This document shows positions 9,737-19,947 of a DNA stretch of 64,000 bases, piece by piece; position 1 is the stretch's first letter; the number at the start of each line of letters is the position of its first letter. The translations under genes and the position numbers were made by a program. The notes under the pieces were generated by a model. The model did no database searches, was not told where the DNA came from, and saw only the letters and a list, made by a program, of their open reading frames with translations. The stretch comes from Tritrichomonas musculus (lineage: Eukaryota > Parabasalia > Tritrichomonadida > Tritrichomonadidae), in contig JAPFFF010000002.1 of NCBI GenBank assembly GCA_039105265.1, forward strand, positions 6,386,001 to 6,450,000, given 5' to 3'.

Positions 9737-12700
9737 ATGGATAAAAATGCATCATTGGACATGAGTCAATTTATAGTGATCAATGAAATTGGTACAGGAC
9801 CTTTTGGAAGAGTATGCAAGGTCAAGAAAAAAAATTCTAGTTTTTTCTATATTGGGAAGGTTTCATCTAAAGTTATAGACAAAAACTCAAAAATAATTAA
9901 AGATTTACAAAATGATTTTAGCACCATTTCGAAATTCAATGAACCAACGATCATCAAATTTTTTGGATTTGGCCCCACTAGCTTTAGTTACGAAAACAAA
10001 CCAACAGTGATTACAGAATTTATGACAAATGGATCTTTACACGATGTCATTACTTTAGAGAGCAAATCAAGTACTCCCTATTTAAATGAAACCAAAAAAC
10101 TTATTAATATTTACGGAATTGCTTCAGCAATGAAATACTTACATTCCCACAACATTATCCATCGCGATTTAAAGTCAACTAATATTTTAATGGATGACCA
10201 TTTATTCCCTCAAATTACAGATTTTTTATTTCCCAAGTATTGCAACGCCGATACCACATCGATTTATATCTCTCCCGAAATATTAAAGAAATCCGAATTC
10301 TCTCAAGCTTCCGATGTTTATTCATTCGGTTTAATTGTATATGAGATTATCACAAATAATCTTATCCCCGAAAAAAGCACCCCAGGAGTTCATCCCAAAC
10401 TCAAACCCCAAATTCCAGAAGCCTACCGAAAGCTCATCGAACAATGCTGGTCTACCAACCCCTCCAAAAGACCGACCTTCGACCAAATAGTCAAAGAATT
10501 GAAAGAAAATCCAGATTTCATAACAGAAAACGTTGAAAAAGACGATTATTTAGACTACATCAAGTTTACTGAAGACTATTCAAGCATTCCCGAAGCCAGC
10601 AAACGCCGTGTCAAGATAGAAGAATATATCAAGCGAAAAACCGCCAATTTTCAACGAGTTAATTTGAACATTTTCAGTTCAAAAAGTTCACAAAACAACG
10701 ATCAAACAAACGAACTTTTTGATAAGGCTAACCAACTATATGGCGGCAAAGGAGTCAAGGCGGACAAGAAGGAAGCCATGAACTTTTACAAGATGGCCGC
10801 GGATAAAGGACACGTTGAGTCCATGTATCGTTTGGCACAGATGCTTTCAAAGGGCGATGGTGTTTCAGCCGACAAGAAAGAAAGCGCGAAGTATTACAAG
10901 ATGGCTGCTGATCAAGGACACATTGTTTCGATGGTCAATTATGCAACAATGGTGAACAAAGGCGAAGGCGTCGCTGTTGACAAGAAAGAAAGTGCCAAAT
11001 ACTACAAAATGGCAGCCGACGCCGACCAAGGAAACGGCATGTATTTCTATGCAATGATGCTATTGAAAGGCGAAGGTGTTGCTACTGACAAGAAGGAAGC
11101 AGCAAGATTATTTTTGCAAGCAATTGAACGTGGCAATTCTGGGGCAATGTTTAGTTATGGATTGATGCTTTATTCCGGCGATGGTGTCACTGTTAACAAA
11201 GAAGAAGCAGCCAAGTATTACAAGATGGCAGCGGAGAAAGGACAAATGATTGCAATGTACAATCTTGCCTTGATGCTTTACAAAGGAGATGGAATTAAAG
11301 CGAATGTTGAAGAAGCTGCAGACTACTTCAAGAAGGCAGCAGATCAAGACAAAGTTGAAGCGATGTTCAATTATGCAACAATTGTTTTTGATGGAAATGG
11401 CGTCCCTGTGAACAAGAAAGAAGCAGCTAAATATTACAAGATGGCGGCTGACAAAGGCCAAGTTAATTCAATGTACAATTATGCATTAATGTGCTCCAAT
11501 GGCGATGGTGTTTCTGTTAATAAGAAAGAGGCTGAACGTTATTATAAAATGGCAGTTGAAAAAGGTTACGTACAAGCTATTTATAACTACGGATTGATGC
11601 TTTATAGTGGCGATGGAATTCCTGAAAATAAGAAAGAATCAGCCAAGTACTTCAAGAATGGTGCAGACAAAGGACACGTTGATTCCATGTACAACTATGC
11701 ATTAATGCTGCAAATTGGCGATGGAATTCCGACTGATAAGAAAGAAGCCATCAAATACTACAAGATGGCAATTGAAAAGAAGCATGTTAACGCAATGTAC
11801 AATTATGCATTAATGCTATCACGAGGCGAAGGAGTTCCATCGAATAAGAAAGAAGCCATCAAGTATTACAAGATGGCAATTGAGAAAGGCCAAATCAATG
11901 CAATGTTCAATTATGCATTGCTGTTATATAATGGAGATGGAACACCACAAGACAAGAAAGATGCTGCCAAGCATTACAAGATGGCAGCTGACAATGGCCA
12001 AATCAATGCAATGTACAACTATGCAATCATGTTATTTAAAGGCGATGGAATTCCAATGGATAAGAAGGAAGCTGCTCGTTATTACAAGATGGCAGCTGAT
12101 CGAGGACATCCATTAGCAATGTTTAATCTTGCATTAATGTTGAGCCAAGGCGATGGCATTCCAACGGACAAGAAAGAAGCCATCAAGTACTACAAGATGG
12201 CTATTGAAAAAGGCCAAAAGAATGCAATGCACAACTATGCATTGATGCTTTATAACGGTGATGGAATGACAGTGAATAAAGAAGAGGCAGCCAAGTATTT
12301 CAAGATGGCTGCAGATAAAGGATATGTCATTTCAATGTACAACTATGCTTCAATGGTTTACAACGGCGATGGCGTTAAAATTGACAAGAAAGAAGTTGCC
12401 AAATATTTCAAGATGGCAGCAGATAGAGGACATATCATATCAATGTACAACTATGCTGTTATGTTAAGTAATGGTGAAGGCGTTCCAATGAACAAGAAGG
12501 AAGCAGCTCGTTACTACAAGATGGCAATTAACAAAGGCGATTCCAATTCAATGATTAACTACGGTAACTTATTAATTAAAGGTGAAGGTGTTCATGTCGA
12601 TAAAAAAGAAGCTGCACGTCTTTATAAATTAGCAGCAGATCGAGGAGAAGAAAACGGTATCTTTAACTATGGTCTTGCCTTGTATGACGGACTTGGAGTT

Positions 12701-14515
12701 CCATCAGATCGTAAAGAAGCAGCCAGATATTTCAAATTAGCTGCAGATAAAGGCTCAAAGATTGGTATGCACAACTATGGTGTTATGTTATTCAATGGTG
12801 ATGGCGTTCCAGTTGATAAAAAGGAAGGTGAACGATACATTAAAATGGCAGCTAATCAAGGACCAGTTGAAGCCATTTATGATTATGGCCTTATATTATT
12901 TGGCGGATCAAATAAGAAAGAAGCAGAACGATATTACAAATTATCCGCTGATAAAGGCTACATTGATGCCATGTATTCATACGCACTCATGCTCTACAAT
13001 GGAGACGGAATACCACAAAACAAGAAAGAAGCCATTAAGTACTTTAGAATGGCTGCTGAAAAAGGACATGTTAATGCAATGTTTAATTTAGCATTGTTAC
13101 TATTTAACGGCGATGGAGTACAACAAGATAAGAAAGAAGCCTTCAAGTATTTCAAGTTAGCTGCAGATAAAGGATATTCTGATGCTATGCATAATTGTGG
13201 TGTTATTTTATATAGCGGTTATGGTGTTCCACAAGACAAGAAAGAAGCAGCCAAATATTTCAAGATGGCTGCAGATAAAGGCTGCAAGCATTCATTGTAC
13301 AAACTTGGTTTAATGCAATATCACGGCAATGGCATTCCTGCTGACAAGAAAGAAGCAGCCAGCAACTTCAAGAGTTCTGCTGATAAAGGATTTGTTAACG
13401 CAATGTTTAATTTCGGTGTCATGTCAAGCAATGGTGAAGGAATTCCAACAGACAAGAACAACGCAATCAAATACTACAAAATGGCAATCGATAAAGGACA
13501 AGTGAATGCAATGTATAACTATGGAATCATGCTATTCAAAGGCGATGGTCTTCCAACAGATAAAAAAGAAGCTGCAAAACTCTTCAAAATGGCAATCGAT
13601 AAGAATCACACTGGTGCAATGTTCAATTACGCTCTCATGCTCTACACAGGCGACGGAATACCGCAAGACAAGAAGGAAGCAATCAAGTTCTTCAAGATGG
13701 CAGCAGACAGAGGACATCCTGAAGCAATGTACTACTATGCGTTGATGCTAATGAAAGGCGACGGAATCAGCGAGAATAAGAAAGAAGCCGCGAAGTACTT
13801 CAAAATGGCAGCCGAAAAAGATCACACGCGTTCAATGTTCAATTACGCACTCATGCTGTACAATGGAGACGGAATCTCACAGAACAAGAAAGAGTCAGCC
13901 AAGTACTTCAAGATGGCAGCAGACAAAGGCGACATCGATGCAATGTACTCCTACTACTTGATGCTTAAAAAGGGCGAAGGTGTCGGCGCCGACAAGAAAG
14001 AAGCACAGAAATATTTCAAGATGGCAGTTGATAAAGGTCTTCCTAGCGATAAAACAGAAGAAGATGCTCAGAAGTATTATAAATTAGAAGATGAAGGCCA
14101 GATCAAGTTCATGCTTGAAAATGCGGGCGATGAAGTCTTGTTCGATGAACAAGAAATCGCTGAGATTTTCAAGAATTTGACCTACAAAGGCAAAATTGAT
14201 AATTTGGGCATCATTTCAGTGCTGCTCGATAATAATAAAATTATTAAAATTGATAACGAAACGGCACAGTACTCGTTGGTGCCAATCGACGAGACAGGCG
14301 AGGAGGAAGCAGAAGAGATCCAGGTCGAGGATGAAAGAAGCCCAATCGAAGATGTCAAAGAACCTGAAGAAGAGCCGCAGCCTCCAGCTGAAGTTCCAAA
14401 GCCACCACCTCAAAAGCAAGAGACAAAACAAACGCCTGCTCCTGCGCCTGCGCCTAAAACAGAACCTCCAGCTCCTCCTCCTGAGGCCGGCTCTAAATGT
14501 TGTTTACTAATTTAA
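9737..14515 (+). CDS. Protein kinase with about 31 Sel1 repeats and a CaaX box, 1592 aa
   Basis: Residues 12-262 form a kinase domain of TKL/tyrosine-kinase-like type: glycine loop GTGPFG (19-24), probable beta-3 Lys41, HRDLKSTN (142-149), DFL in place of DFG (162-164), SPE, DVYSFGLIVYEI and KRPTF. Residues about 330-1450 are some 31 Sel1 repeats of 36 aa with consensus MYNYALMLYNGDG and DKKEAAKYYKMAADKG; one unit (GLILFGGSNKKEA) is short. A charged region and a Pro/Ala/Lys-rich tail follow, ending GSKCCLLI, where CLLI is a CaaX prenylation motif preceded by another Cys. The Sel1 solenoid is a protein-binding scaffold, so the product is probably a membrane-tethered signalling scaffold. DFL for DFG makes kinase activity uncertain. 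The frame is fully open and spacers are short on both sides. Confidence 0.95.
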   Translation: MDKNASLDMSQFIVINEIGTGPFGRVCKVKKKNSSFFYIGKVSSKVIDKNSKIIKDLQNDFSTISKFNEPTIIKFFGFGPTSFSYENKPTVITEFMTNGSLHDVITLESKSSTPYLNETKKLINIYGIASAMKYLHSHNIIHRDLKSTNILMDDHLFPQITDFLFPKYCNADTTSIYISPEILKKSEFSQASDVYSFGLIVYEIITNNLIPEKSTPGVHPKLKPQIPEAYRKLIEQCWSTNPSKRPTFDQIVKELKENPDFITENVEKDDYLDYIKFTEDYSSIPEASKRRVKIEEYIKRKTANFQRVNLNIFSSKSSQNNDQTNELFDKANQLYGGKGVKADKKEAMNFYKMAADKGHVESMYRLAQMLSKGDGVSADKKESAKYYKMAADQGHIVSMVNYATMVNKGEGVAVDKKESAKYYKMAADADQGNGMYFYAMMLLKGEGVATDKKEAARLFLQAIERGNSGAMFSYGLMLYSGDGVTVNKEEAAKYYKMAAEKGQMIAMYNLALMLYKGDGIKANVEEAADYFKKAADQDKVEAMFNYATIVFDGNGVPVNKKEAAKYYKMAADKGQVNSMYNYALMCSNGDGVSVNKKEAERYYKMAVEKGYVQAIYNYGLMLYSGDGIPENKKESAKYFKNGADKGHVDSMYNYALMLQIGDGIPTDKKEAIKYYKMAIEKKHVNAMYNYALMLSRGEGVPSNKKEAIKYYKMAIEKGQINAMFNYALLLYNGDGTPQDKKDAAKHYKMAADNGQINAMYNYAIMLFKGDGIPMDKKEAARYYKMAADRGHPLAMFNLALMLSQGDGIPTDKKEAIKYYKMAIEKGQKNAMHNYALMLYNGDGMTVNKEEAAKYFKMAADKGYVISMYNYASMVYNGDGVKIDKKEVAKYFKMAADRGHIISMYNYAVMLSNGEGVPMNKKEAARYYKMAINKGDSNSMINYGNLLIKGEGVHVDKKEAARLYKLAADRGEENGIFNYGLALYDGLGVPSDRKEAARYFKLAADKGSKIGMHNYGVMLFNGDGVPVDKKEGERYIKMAANQGPVEAIYDYGLILFGGSNKKEAERYYKLSADKGYIDAMYSYALMLYNGDGIPQNKKEAIKYFRMAAEKGHVNAMFNLALLLFNGDGVQQDKKEAFKYFKLAADKGYSDAMHNCGVILYSGYGVPQDKKEAAKYFKMAADKGCKHSLYKLGLMQYHGNGIPADKKEAASNFKSSADKGFVNAMFNFGVMSSNGEGIPTDKNNAIKYYKMAIDKGQVNAMYNYGIMLFKGDGLPTDKKEAAKLFKMAIDKNHTGAMFNYALMLYTGDGIPQDKKEAIKFFKMAADRGHPEAMYYYALMLMKGDGISENKKEAAKYFKMAAEKDHTRSMFNYALMLYNGDGISQNKKESAKYFKMAADKGDIDAMYSYYLMLKKGEGVGADKKEAQKYFKMAVDKGLPSDKTEEDAQKYYKLEDEGQIKFMLENAGDEVLFDEQEIAEIFKNLTYKGKIDNLGIISVLLDNNKIIKIDNETAQYSLVPIDETGEEEAEEIQVEDERSPIEDVKEPEEEPQPPAEVPKPPPQKQETKQTPAPAPAPKTEPPAPPPEAGSKCCLLI
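10725..14080 (+). repeat. 108-bp tandem array encoding Sel1 repeats
   Basis: Thirty-one consecutive units of nearly constant 108-bp period within the kinase gene, each encoding GDG(V/I)..(N/D)KKEAAKYYKMA. Such arrays can expand or contract by unequal exchange. The diverged units in the middle indicate age rather than a recent burst. Confidence 0.9.
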
Positions 14516-14803
14516 AAAAAAAGTTCTTTATTTATTTTAATTTTAAATAGAACTTTGATTATTACTAAAAAATAAAAACGAAATTCTTATTTTTTTTAAA
14601 TAAAAGTTCTTATTTCTGATTGTCTGAATATTATATTGAATTTGAGAGGAACAAGTTTTAACTTTTTTTAAAAAAAAAATTGATCACACACAATTTATAT
14701 ATCATCATTAATGGCAATAACTATATTTTTGTTTTCTTTTTTTATGATGATATCTTATTTGAGAATTTTATTTATATATAATTTATTATTTTGTAAACTG
14801 GAA
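14516..14803. other. Intergenic spacer
   Basis: AT-rich spacer between the kinase stop codon and tRNA-Val. A-rich runs follow the TAA. No other feature is visible. Confidence 0.5.
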
Positions 14804-14875
14804 GTCCCACTAGTATAATGGTTAGAATAGATCCTTGACACGGATCAGACTGCGGTTCGATTCCGCAGTGGGACA
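14804..14875 (+). tRNA. tRNA-Val (anticodon GAC)
   Basis: A complete 72-nt cloverleaf. The acceptor arm GTCCCAC pairs perfectly with GTGGGAC. The A box is TAGTATAATGGTTAG. The anticodon stem GATCC/GGATC closes the loop TTGACAC with GAC at 34-36, reading GTC and GTT valine codons. The T arm is CTGCGG-TTCGATT-CCGCAG, and A73 is the discriminator. A run of seven T residues at 14876-14882 terminates transcription. No intron. Confidence 0.95.
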
Positions 14876-14882
14876 TTTTTTT
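14876..14882 (+). terminator. Pol III oligo-T terminator of tRNA-Val
   Basis: Seven T residues directly after the discriminator base. Confidence 0.8.
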
Positions 14883-15014
14883 CTTCTTCAAATATCAAAA
14901 CAGAAATCTATGTCTATCATTACCGTATTTTTATGACTTTTTATTTCATGTCTTCATTTGACTTTTAAAGAATCACCCAGCTTTTTATTTACTCATATAT
15001 TGTATTGATTCAAT

Positions 15015-15046
15015 CATTTTTTATTTATTTATTTATTTATTTATTT
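15015..15046 (+). repeat. (TTTA)n microsatellite in the spacer before the discoidin gene
   Basis: Runs of TTTAT units near 15020-15046 lie between tRNA-Val and the discoidin gene. The rest of the spacer (14883-15251) shows nothing else supportable. Confidence 0.5.
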
Positions 15047-15251
15047 AAATTTTGGTCACTGAATTAATGATCTGTGTATTATTCTTTAATTTTTTTTTGG
15101 TTTATTGTTTATTTTCGATATATAATTCAAATGCATAATTATCATATACGACTAAATATACTCACAAAAAAGTTATAGTAAAAAACAATATAGAATAATT
15201 GAGAATATACTCAATTTAAATCAATATTTCAAATTCAATTTTCATAGATTT

Positions 15252-15785
15252 ATGGGAGGAGGGGGATCCAAATGCATGTTTCCTTATAAAAATGGAAAAC
15301 CATTTAATGGCATTTTTGATTACTTGACGAAAGCTTATGGCGGAAATCCACAAACAACAGGACATGTTGAAGTTTCATCTTCTGGAACAAGTGTTAGATC
15401 AGTATCAAAGATTGAAGACGTCATATCTGAACGAAATACTGGTGAATGGGCATCAAATAATGAATCTAATTCATGGATAGAATTTAATTTCAAGGATCAT
15501 AAATTACTACTTACAGCTTATACTATTCAAACTTTTGGTGGAGACGTAGGAAATATGCACATGAAATCATGGAAGCTTGAATCATCAGAAGATGGTTATA
15601 ATTGGACAATGCTTGATCAAGTTTCCGAATGCAATGAGATAAATCGCCCAAATGCTATTTTAACTCGACCTATCACGATGGCAGGATCCAAAAACATTTT
15701 CAGAATAACAATGACAGATAAAAATTATTTCGGAACATATACGATGTGTCTTAAACGAATTGAATTCTTCGGAAATATTAGCTAA
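15252..15785 (+). CDS. Small discoidin (F5/8 type C) domain protein with N-myristoylation motif, 177 aa
   Basis: Residues about 30-175 match a coagulation factor 5/8 type C fold: NSWIEFNFKDHKLLLTAYTI (the buried strand SWIEFDF..), MKSWKLESSEDGYNWTMLDQ, FRITMTDKN and the closing strand LKRIEFFG. Trichomonads carry many such proteins. The N-terminus MGGGGSKC has Gly2 and Ser6, as N-myristoyltransferase needs, and Cys8 could be palmitoylated. There is no signal peptide, so the predicted location is the cytoplasmic face of a membrane rather than the cell surface where classical discoidins act. TCATA at 15244-15248 is an initiator-like match a few bases before the ATG. Confidence 0.9.
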   Translation: MGGGGSKCMFPYKNGKPFNGIFDYLTKAYGGNPQTTGHVEVSSSGTSVRSVSKIEDVISERNTGEWASNNESNSWIEFNFKDHKLLLTAYTIQTFGGDVGNMHMKSWKLESSEDGYNWTMLDQVSECNEINRPNAILTRPITMAGSKNIFRITMTDKNYFGTYTMCLKRIEFFGNIS

Positions 15786-15898
15786 TATTTGATAAATAAT
15801 TATTGTTTACAGATCAATCAATAAATATTTTTTTTTTTTGATAAATTTAAATAATATCTTTTGTATTTTGCAATCTTGATAATATCTTATATCATAGA

Positions 15899-16759
15899 TA
15901 GACCTTGAAAGTGGTACCTACCAGACCCCTTTTGACAGGTCCTCCTTGGGTAGGGTCATTTTTTACCTGGGTAGGAAAATACCATATTACCTAAAGGTAA
16001 AATATACCAATTTATCAAGATGGTAAATTTTAACAGACCATTTCTTTAATGATATTATTATTATTCTTGTCATATATTCTATTGATAATATTTGAGATGT
16101 AATTTGCTTCGATATCAAATGTTTGGATTTTAGTGATTCCAAAATTTTTCATTTTTTTTTTTTTATGGAATAATAATCATAATAGGAAAATTTAATATTA
16201 ATTATGTTATTTGTTGGGTTTAGAATAAAGCCATAAATATCAAAAAAAAATTGAAATTGAATTTATATCAGCTTTTTCAGAAGAAAATATTCATTAAAGT
16301 TTGAATCTATATATTATATTAATCAGATATTGAAAATGAATCGAGAAATCAAGATTTTTAAAGTACAAATCCAGTACGTTATTTTTTGAATAGGAGAACG
16401 TTTATTATTTGAATAGTTGCATGTCTCTGAAAAAGTTTAAATTGACTAGGTTTGTTTTTGACACTTATTTTACAATTTAAATATGTATTATAACATGTTA
16501 TATGAAATGGATGGAAATAATCTTTTTTTATTTAACATGTCATCTTATTCTTTGAGAATGTCAAAAAAAATTGCGGTTACTAAACGTACTGGATTTGTAC
16601 TTTAATGAAAAAAATTAATATTTATTATTTATTATTATAAATTAAATGAATAATTAAAGAAAAATAATCGGGTAATACTTAAACACTTCACTTGAATGGT
16701 GGGTAATTACCCTACCCAAAAAAAACGGATCGGGTCCTTTTTTTTAGGTTACCATTATA
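15899..16759. mobile_element. Non-autonomous DNA transposon with 8-9-bp target duplication
   Basis: ATCATAGAT occurs at 15891-15899 and 16760-16768, bordering a segment whose two ends are diverged inverted repeats: TGGTACCT...TTGGGTAGGGTCATT near the left and, read inward from the right, TGGTAACCT...TTGGGTAGGGTAATT. The outermost bases pair poorly. Whether the duplication is 8 (hAT) or 9 bp (Mutator) cannot be fixed by eye. There is no coding capacity. A second MITE is nested inside at 16362-16601. Confidence 0.65.
16362..16601. mobile_element. TTAA-flanked MITE nested in the 15.9-16.8 kb element
   Basis: The termini AGTACAAATCCAGTACGTT and AACGTACTGGATTTGTACT are exact reverse complements and are bordered by TTAA at 16358-16361 and 16602-16605. 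The 240-bp interior is AT-rich with no coding. The TTAA target suggests piggyBac-type mobilisation, with ends unrelated to the copy at 3452. Confidence 0.82.
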
Positions 16760-16982
16760 ATCATAGATTTTGATTTTTTTCTAAGAACTACATAAAACAT
16801 TAGACATTCTCTTAAAAGATCAAATTTCTTTTTCAAGATAAATGGGAACGGCCCTCAGAATTTTTTTCTGATATAAAAATAAGCTTATCTTAAAAAATAT
16901 TTTAGATAATAAAATATTTTAAGTTAAAATAATTCAAACATATTATATATAAATTAAATATTTTAATTAAAATATTATTAAA

Positions 16983-17085
16983 AGCTCAGCGTCAATCTGT
17001 CCGTGAACTCAAGGAATCTAGCACATCACATTTTAGCAGAAGTTTTCATACTGAATTCTCAGCATTCAAATAGCTATCAGAATAA
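16983..17085 (+). pseudogene. Short decayed coding fragment
   Basis: One frame reads KAQRQSVRELKESS followed by TSHFSRSFHTEFSAFK before a TAG, then LSE, a TAA and WQ. Composition is more protein-like than the surrounding DNA and GC is higher, so I take it as the remnant of a gene. I do not recognise the family. It may belong to the same decayed locus as the following 106-codon frame. Confidence 0.35.
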
Positions 17086-17125
17086 TGGCAGGTATATTTT
17101 TATTTAATATTTTATCTCATCTAAA

Positions 17126-17446
17126 ATGTATAAGAGATTAACTGAAGTTGATGGATATAAAGTATTTGAAAATTATGAGAAGTCTGCTAATGATTTATAC
17201 AATATGTATTGTGAAATATTAAATAAAGATGTTGATGATATAGATGTTTATAAAAAAGCTAAAATTTTAGATAATTATTATAAAGAAAAGAATGGTAAAA
17301 ATCAGGAAAAAATAATGGACGTAAGAAGGATGATTGTTAATGAGTATAAAGCATTTAATCCTGGAAATGAGAAATATTGCTTTAAATCTGGAATGAATCC
17401 TAAAAGATTTATACATAAGCAATTTTCCAATTTTTTTTTATTTTAG
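17126..17446 (+). CDS. Hypothetical protein, 106 aa, possibly a gene remnant
   Basis: The frame gives a charged product, MYKRLTEVDGYKVFENYEK and onward, helical through residue 75 and ending in a phenylalanine-rich tail that looks like read-through into AT-rich sequence. No domain is recognised. The decayed fragment just upstream suggests a broken larger gene rather than an intact small one. Confidence 0.4.
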   Translation: MYKRLTEVDGYKVFENYEKSANDLYNMYCEILNKDVDDIDVYKKAKILDNYYKEKNGKNQEKIMDVRRMIVNEYKAFNPGNEKYCFKSGMNPKRFIHKQFSNFFLF

Positions 17447-17664
17447 TAGATCAACAGCACACCCAAATCCCAAATGTTAACCATTGAAAAAAAATTCTAT
17501 TTAAATTTTTTCAATTAATTCAATTTATTGAATGAATATTTAATTTTTAAATACTTATCTGGTCATGCCACCAAATATCAAATCAATTTTATGATAAAAA
17601 CAAACTCGAGTTTTACTAATTCAAAATAGAATTAACAAACATATAAAATAAAACAACATTTTTT
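17447..17664. other. Spacer between convergent frames
   Basis: Short AT-rich spacer. Nothing else is supportable. Confidence 0.5.
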
Positions 17665-19119
17665 TTAGCCCCAAAGATCAACAGCGCTATAATATATGAC
17701 AGCCACGCTCATTGGGACTCCTACGACCAGCAGGACAGTGCTGACTATTCCCCAGAAAGGCTTTGTGAATCTGAACAATTTCAAGTAGAACAGAGAAGGC
17801 AGCATGAACACCAGGATGACGAACGCAATCTGCGAGACGAAGTCAAGAAATTCAGACGCCGTATCGTTCATGAAATTGAGACCAATGCTGAACAAGATGA
17901 CAACTATTCCAGAAATGACGATAGGCTGCACGTCGTCCTTTCTTCTGTCGATTACGAGGGACGATACCTGAGTTGCTATGAAGTAAGTGTAGATCATATT
18001 AGATGTTAAAGTAACAATGTAAGAAGCTACTTGACCAATCATCGCCTCAATGTATTTCTTAGGAAAATTGTAAAAAACGTTTTCATTTTGAATGTCTTGA
18101 ATTGAATGGCCGGAAAATGAAAAAATATTGTAAGGGCGGTTTTTTAAAGAGGAATCGTTGGGTGGTTTTGGGCCTATAAATGGAGGAGATGCTAGGGCTT
18201 CTTTGAAGTGAATTTGAACTATAAAATACGATAGAAGCCCAATTCCATATAAAAATAATACCGATATAAAACTTGTTATCCAGACACTTGAGAGACAACG
18301 ATAAACAGTGGGTTTCCTCATGTTTGCAAAAACCATCTCTAAAAATGGGTGCTTGTAGAAGGCTGTCATAACTGTACCAATACATCCAAATAATGCTGAC
18401 GGATCTTTCGAAAAAAATGTAACGTTAGGCAAGTATGGAATACCATATAAATCTTCGTTGATACTTCCGTAATTGGAGGTCGTAACTTCAAAACCGATTT
18501 CATTGATGCATCGTATAAGTAGAATTATGAGACATATTACAGAAATTACCATGGCACTATTTCCAATGTATGAAATAATTGTAAATGAAGTAAAGTTCTT
18601 AATAAAAAGGCATGGAAAAATTGCTACCAAATTGAAAAAATATAAAAGAAACCATTTGTTTACAAGAAAAGAGGGACAATTTGGCCATATTGAAAGAAGG
18701 AAAATTCTAGCGCATTCATGAATCTCAAAATTAAACCAACAAAGATACGTTAAATATGATATTATATTTAATACTGCAGGTATAAAACTGAAAGTTTTTG
18801 AACCAAAAACGCATGCCCATATATCCTGATAGTCGTATGATGTCCCATAAAACCAACATCGTGTAAAAATGTGCACGGACAATTGAATAAGGATCATGAC
18901 AACTAATATAATTATTAGACTTTCTATTATGCCACATTTAAACATATCTTGATACATAAAAAAAGGATCTGTGTCTAACGCGACTTTTAATAATAAAATT
19001 AACGTTGAAAACATTGAATTTGGCTTGAACCCTGGATTTGGTGGGAAAAGGACGAAATTGCTACTTTGCGGTCGTGCTCTAAATCGATATTTGTCTACCT
19101 TTAAGTCACCACCTATCAT
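17665..19119 (-). CDS. Amino acid/auxin permease-like transporter, 484 aa
   Basis: The product is a polytopic membrane protein with about 10-11 hydrophobic segments (for example ESLIIILVVMILIQLSVHIF, FSFIPAVLNIISYLTYLCWF, NSAMVISVICLIILLIRCI, VISGIVVILFSIGLNFM, FVSQIAFVILVFMLPSLFY and a last one near TVLLVVGVPMSVAVIYYS). The layout, with a long loop in the middle and an aromatic-rich last third, resembles the AAAP (Aa_trans, SLC32/36/38) family of proton- or sodium-coupled amino acid transporters that trichomonads have in numbers. The match is by overall pattern, not by a signature motif. The frame is open, and the ATG at 19119 is followed by a 50-residue hydrophilic cytosolic N-terminus. Confidence 0.8.
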   Translation of the reverse strand: MIGGDLKVDKYRFRARPQSSNFVLFPPNPGFKPNSMFSTLILLLKVALDTDPFFMYQDMFKCGIIESLIIILVVMILIQLSVHIFTRCWFYGTSYDYQDIWACVFGSKTFSFIPAVLNIISYLTYLCWFNFEIHECARIFLLSIWPNCPSFLVNKWFLLYFFNLVAIFPCLFIKNFTSFTIISYIGNSAMVISVICLIILLIRCINEIGFEVTTSNYGSINEDLYGIPYLPNVTFFSKDPSALFGCIGTVMTAFYKHPFLEMVFANMRKPTVYRCLSSVWITSFISVLFLYGIGLLSYFIVQIHFKEALASPPFIGPKPPNDSSLKNRPYNIFSFSGHSIQDIQNENVFYNFPKKYIEAMIGQVASYIVTLTSNMIYTYFIATQVSSLVIDRRKDDVQPIVISGIVVILFSIGLNFMNDTASEFLDFVSQIAFVILVFMLPSLFYLKLFRFTKPFWGIVSTVLLVVGVPMSVAVIYYSAVDLWG

Positions 19120-19947
19120 ATTTTATCAAAAAAATTTATTTTAAACAAAAAAATGTTCACAATATTTCAATTTATTTTCAATTTTATCAATTTTTCAAAG
19201 GAAAACAAAGATAAATATTTCAAATATTTGAATCCATTTTAAAAGTATAAAAAAAAAAAATAAAATAATTATTTTGAAATTGATCTTATCGTTCAAGAAA
19301 CCTTTTTAAAGATTGTCATTTCATTATTATTGCTTCGAATTATATTTAATGCTTCAAAAATCAATAAATTTAAGCTTTCTTTTTGATAAGAAATTTAATT
19401 TAATAATTCAAAATCACTGATCTGATATTATCTAAGATATTTATAGTTTTATTATATCTTATTTTTTAAGCCTCAATATAGATTATCATATAAAAAAGCT
19501 ATATTTCATATATAGATCGAGAATACTAATGTTGTCATTTAGACTAATTCGATCAACATAAGAGGGCTCAACCAAAGCATATTAATAATCTAAATAAGTG
19601 AAATTGCAATAAGAATAAACGACTTTTATTCAAATTTAAGCATGCTTTCAAGAATTTAGAAGAATCTTAATTGATAATTGTCAATTTGATTGATTGCATG
19701 TTACAAACTCCATTTTAAATCTATATCAGTAGCTAATTTTGTCATTCTCAAGCAAAAAAAAATTAGCCTTGGACTGCATTTTATATATTGTAACGATCAT
19801 CAGTTTTACATTAGCAAGGAAAACTAAAAAAAAAAAAACTCTTACATTTTCTACAGCTAGCTAAGTTGCATTGATAATGAATTTTAAGTTTTTGTTTTAA
19901 CAAATTATTTTAAAATTTAATGACAAAGTTGAATTACAAATGTATTT
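19120..19947. other. AT-rich intergenic stretch
   Basis: Upstream region of the transporter gene. No repeats with defined ends and no gene-like frame were seen. Confidence 0.5.

Noticed and set aside
11108-14431. Several open frames of 60-117 codons on both strands inside the Sel1 region
   Set aside because: They are shadows of the tandem 108-bp coding repeat. Their products are low-complexity translations of the antisense or shifted repeat.
16983-17090. Reassigned stop codons (TAA/TAG read as Gln) suggested by KAQRQSV...FK*LSE*WQ
   Set aside because: Intact genes here end in TAA or TAG and have no internal TAR, and TGG serves for Trp. The fragment is better explained as decayed coding DNA.
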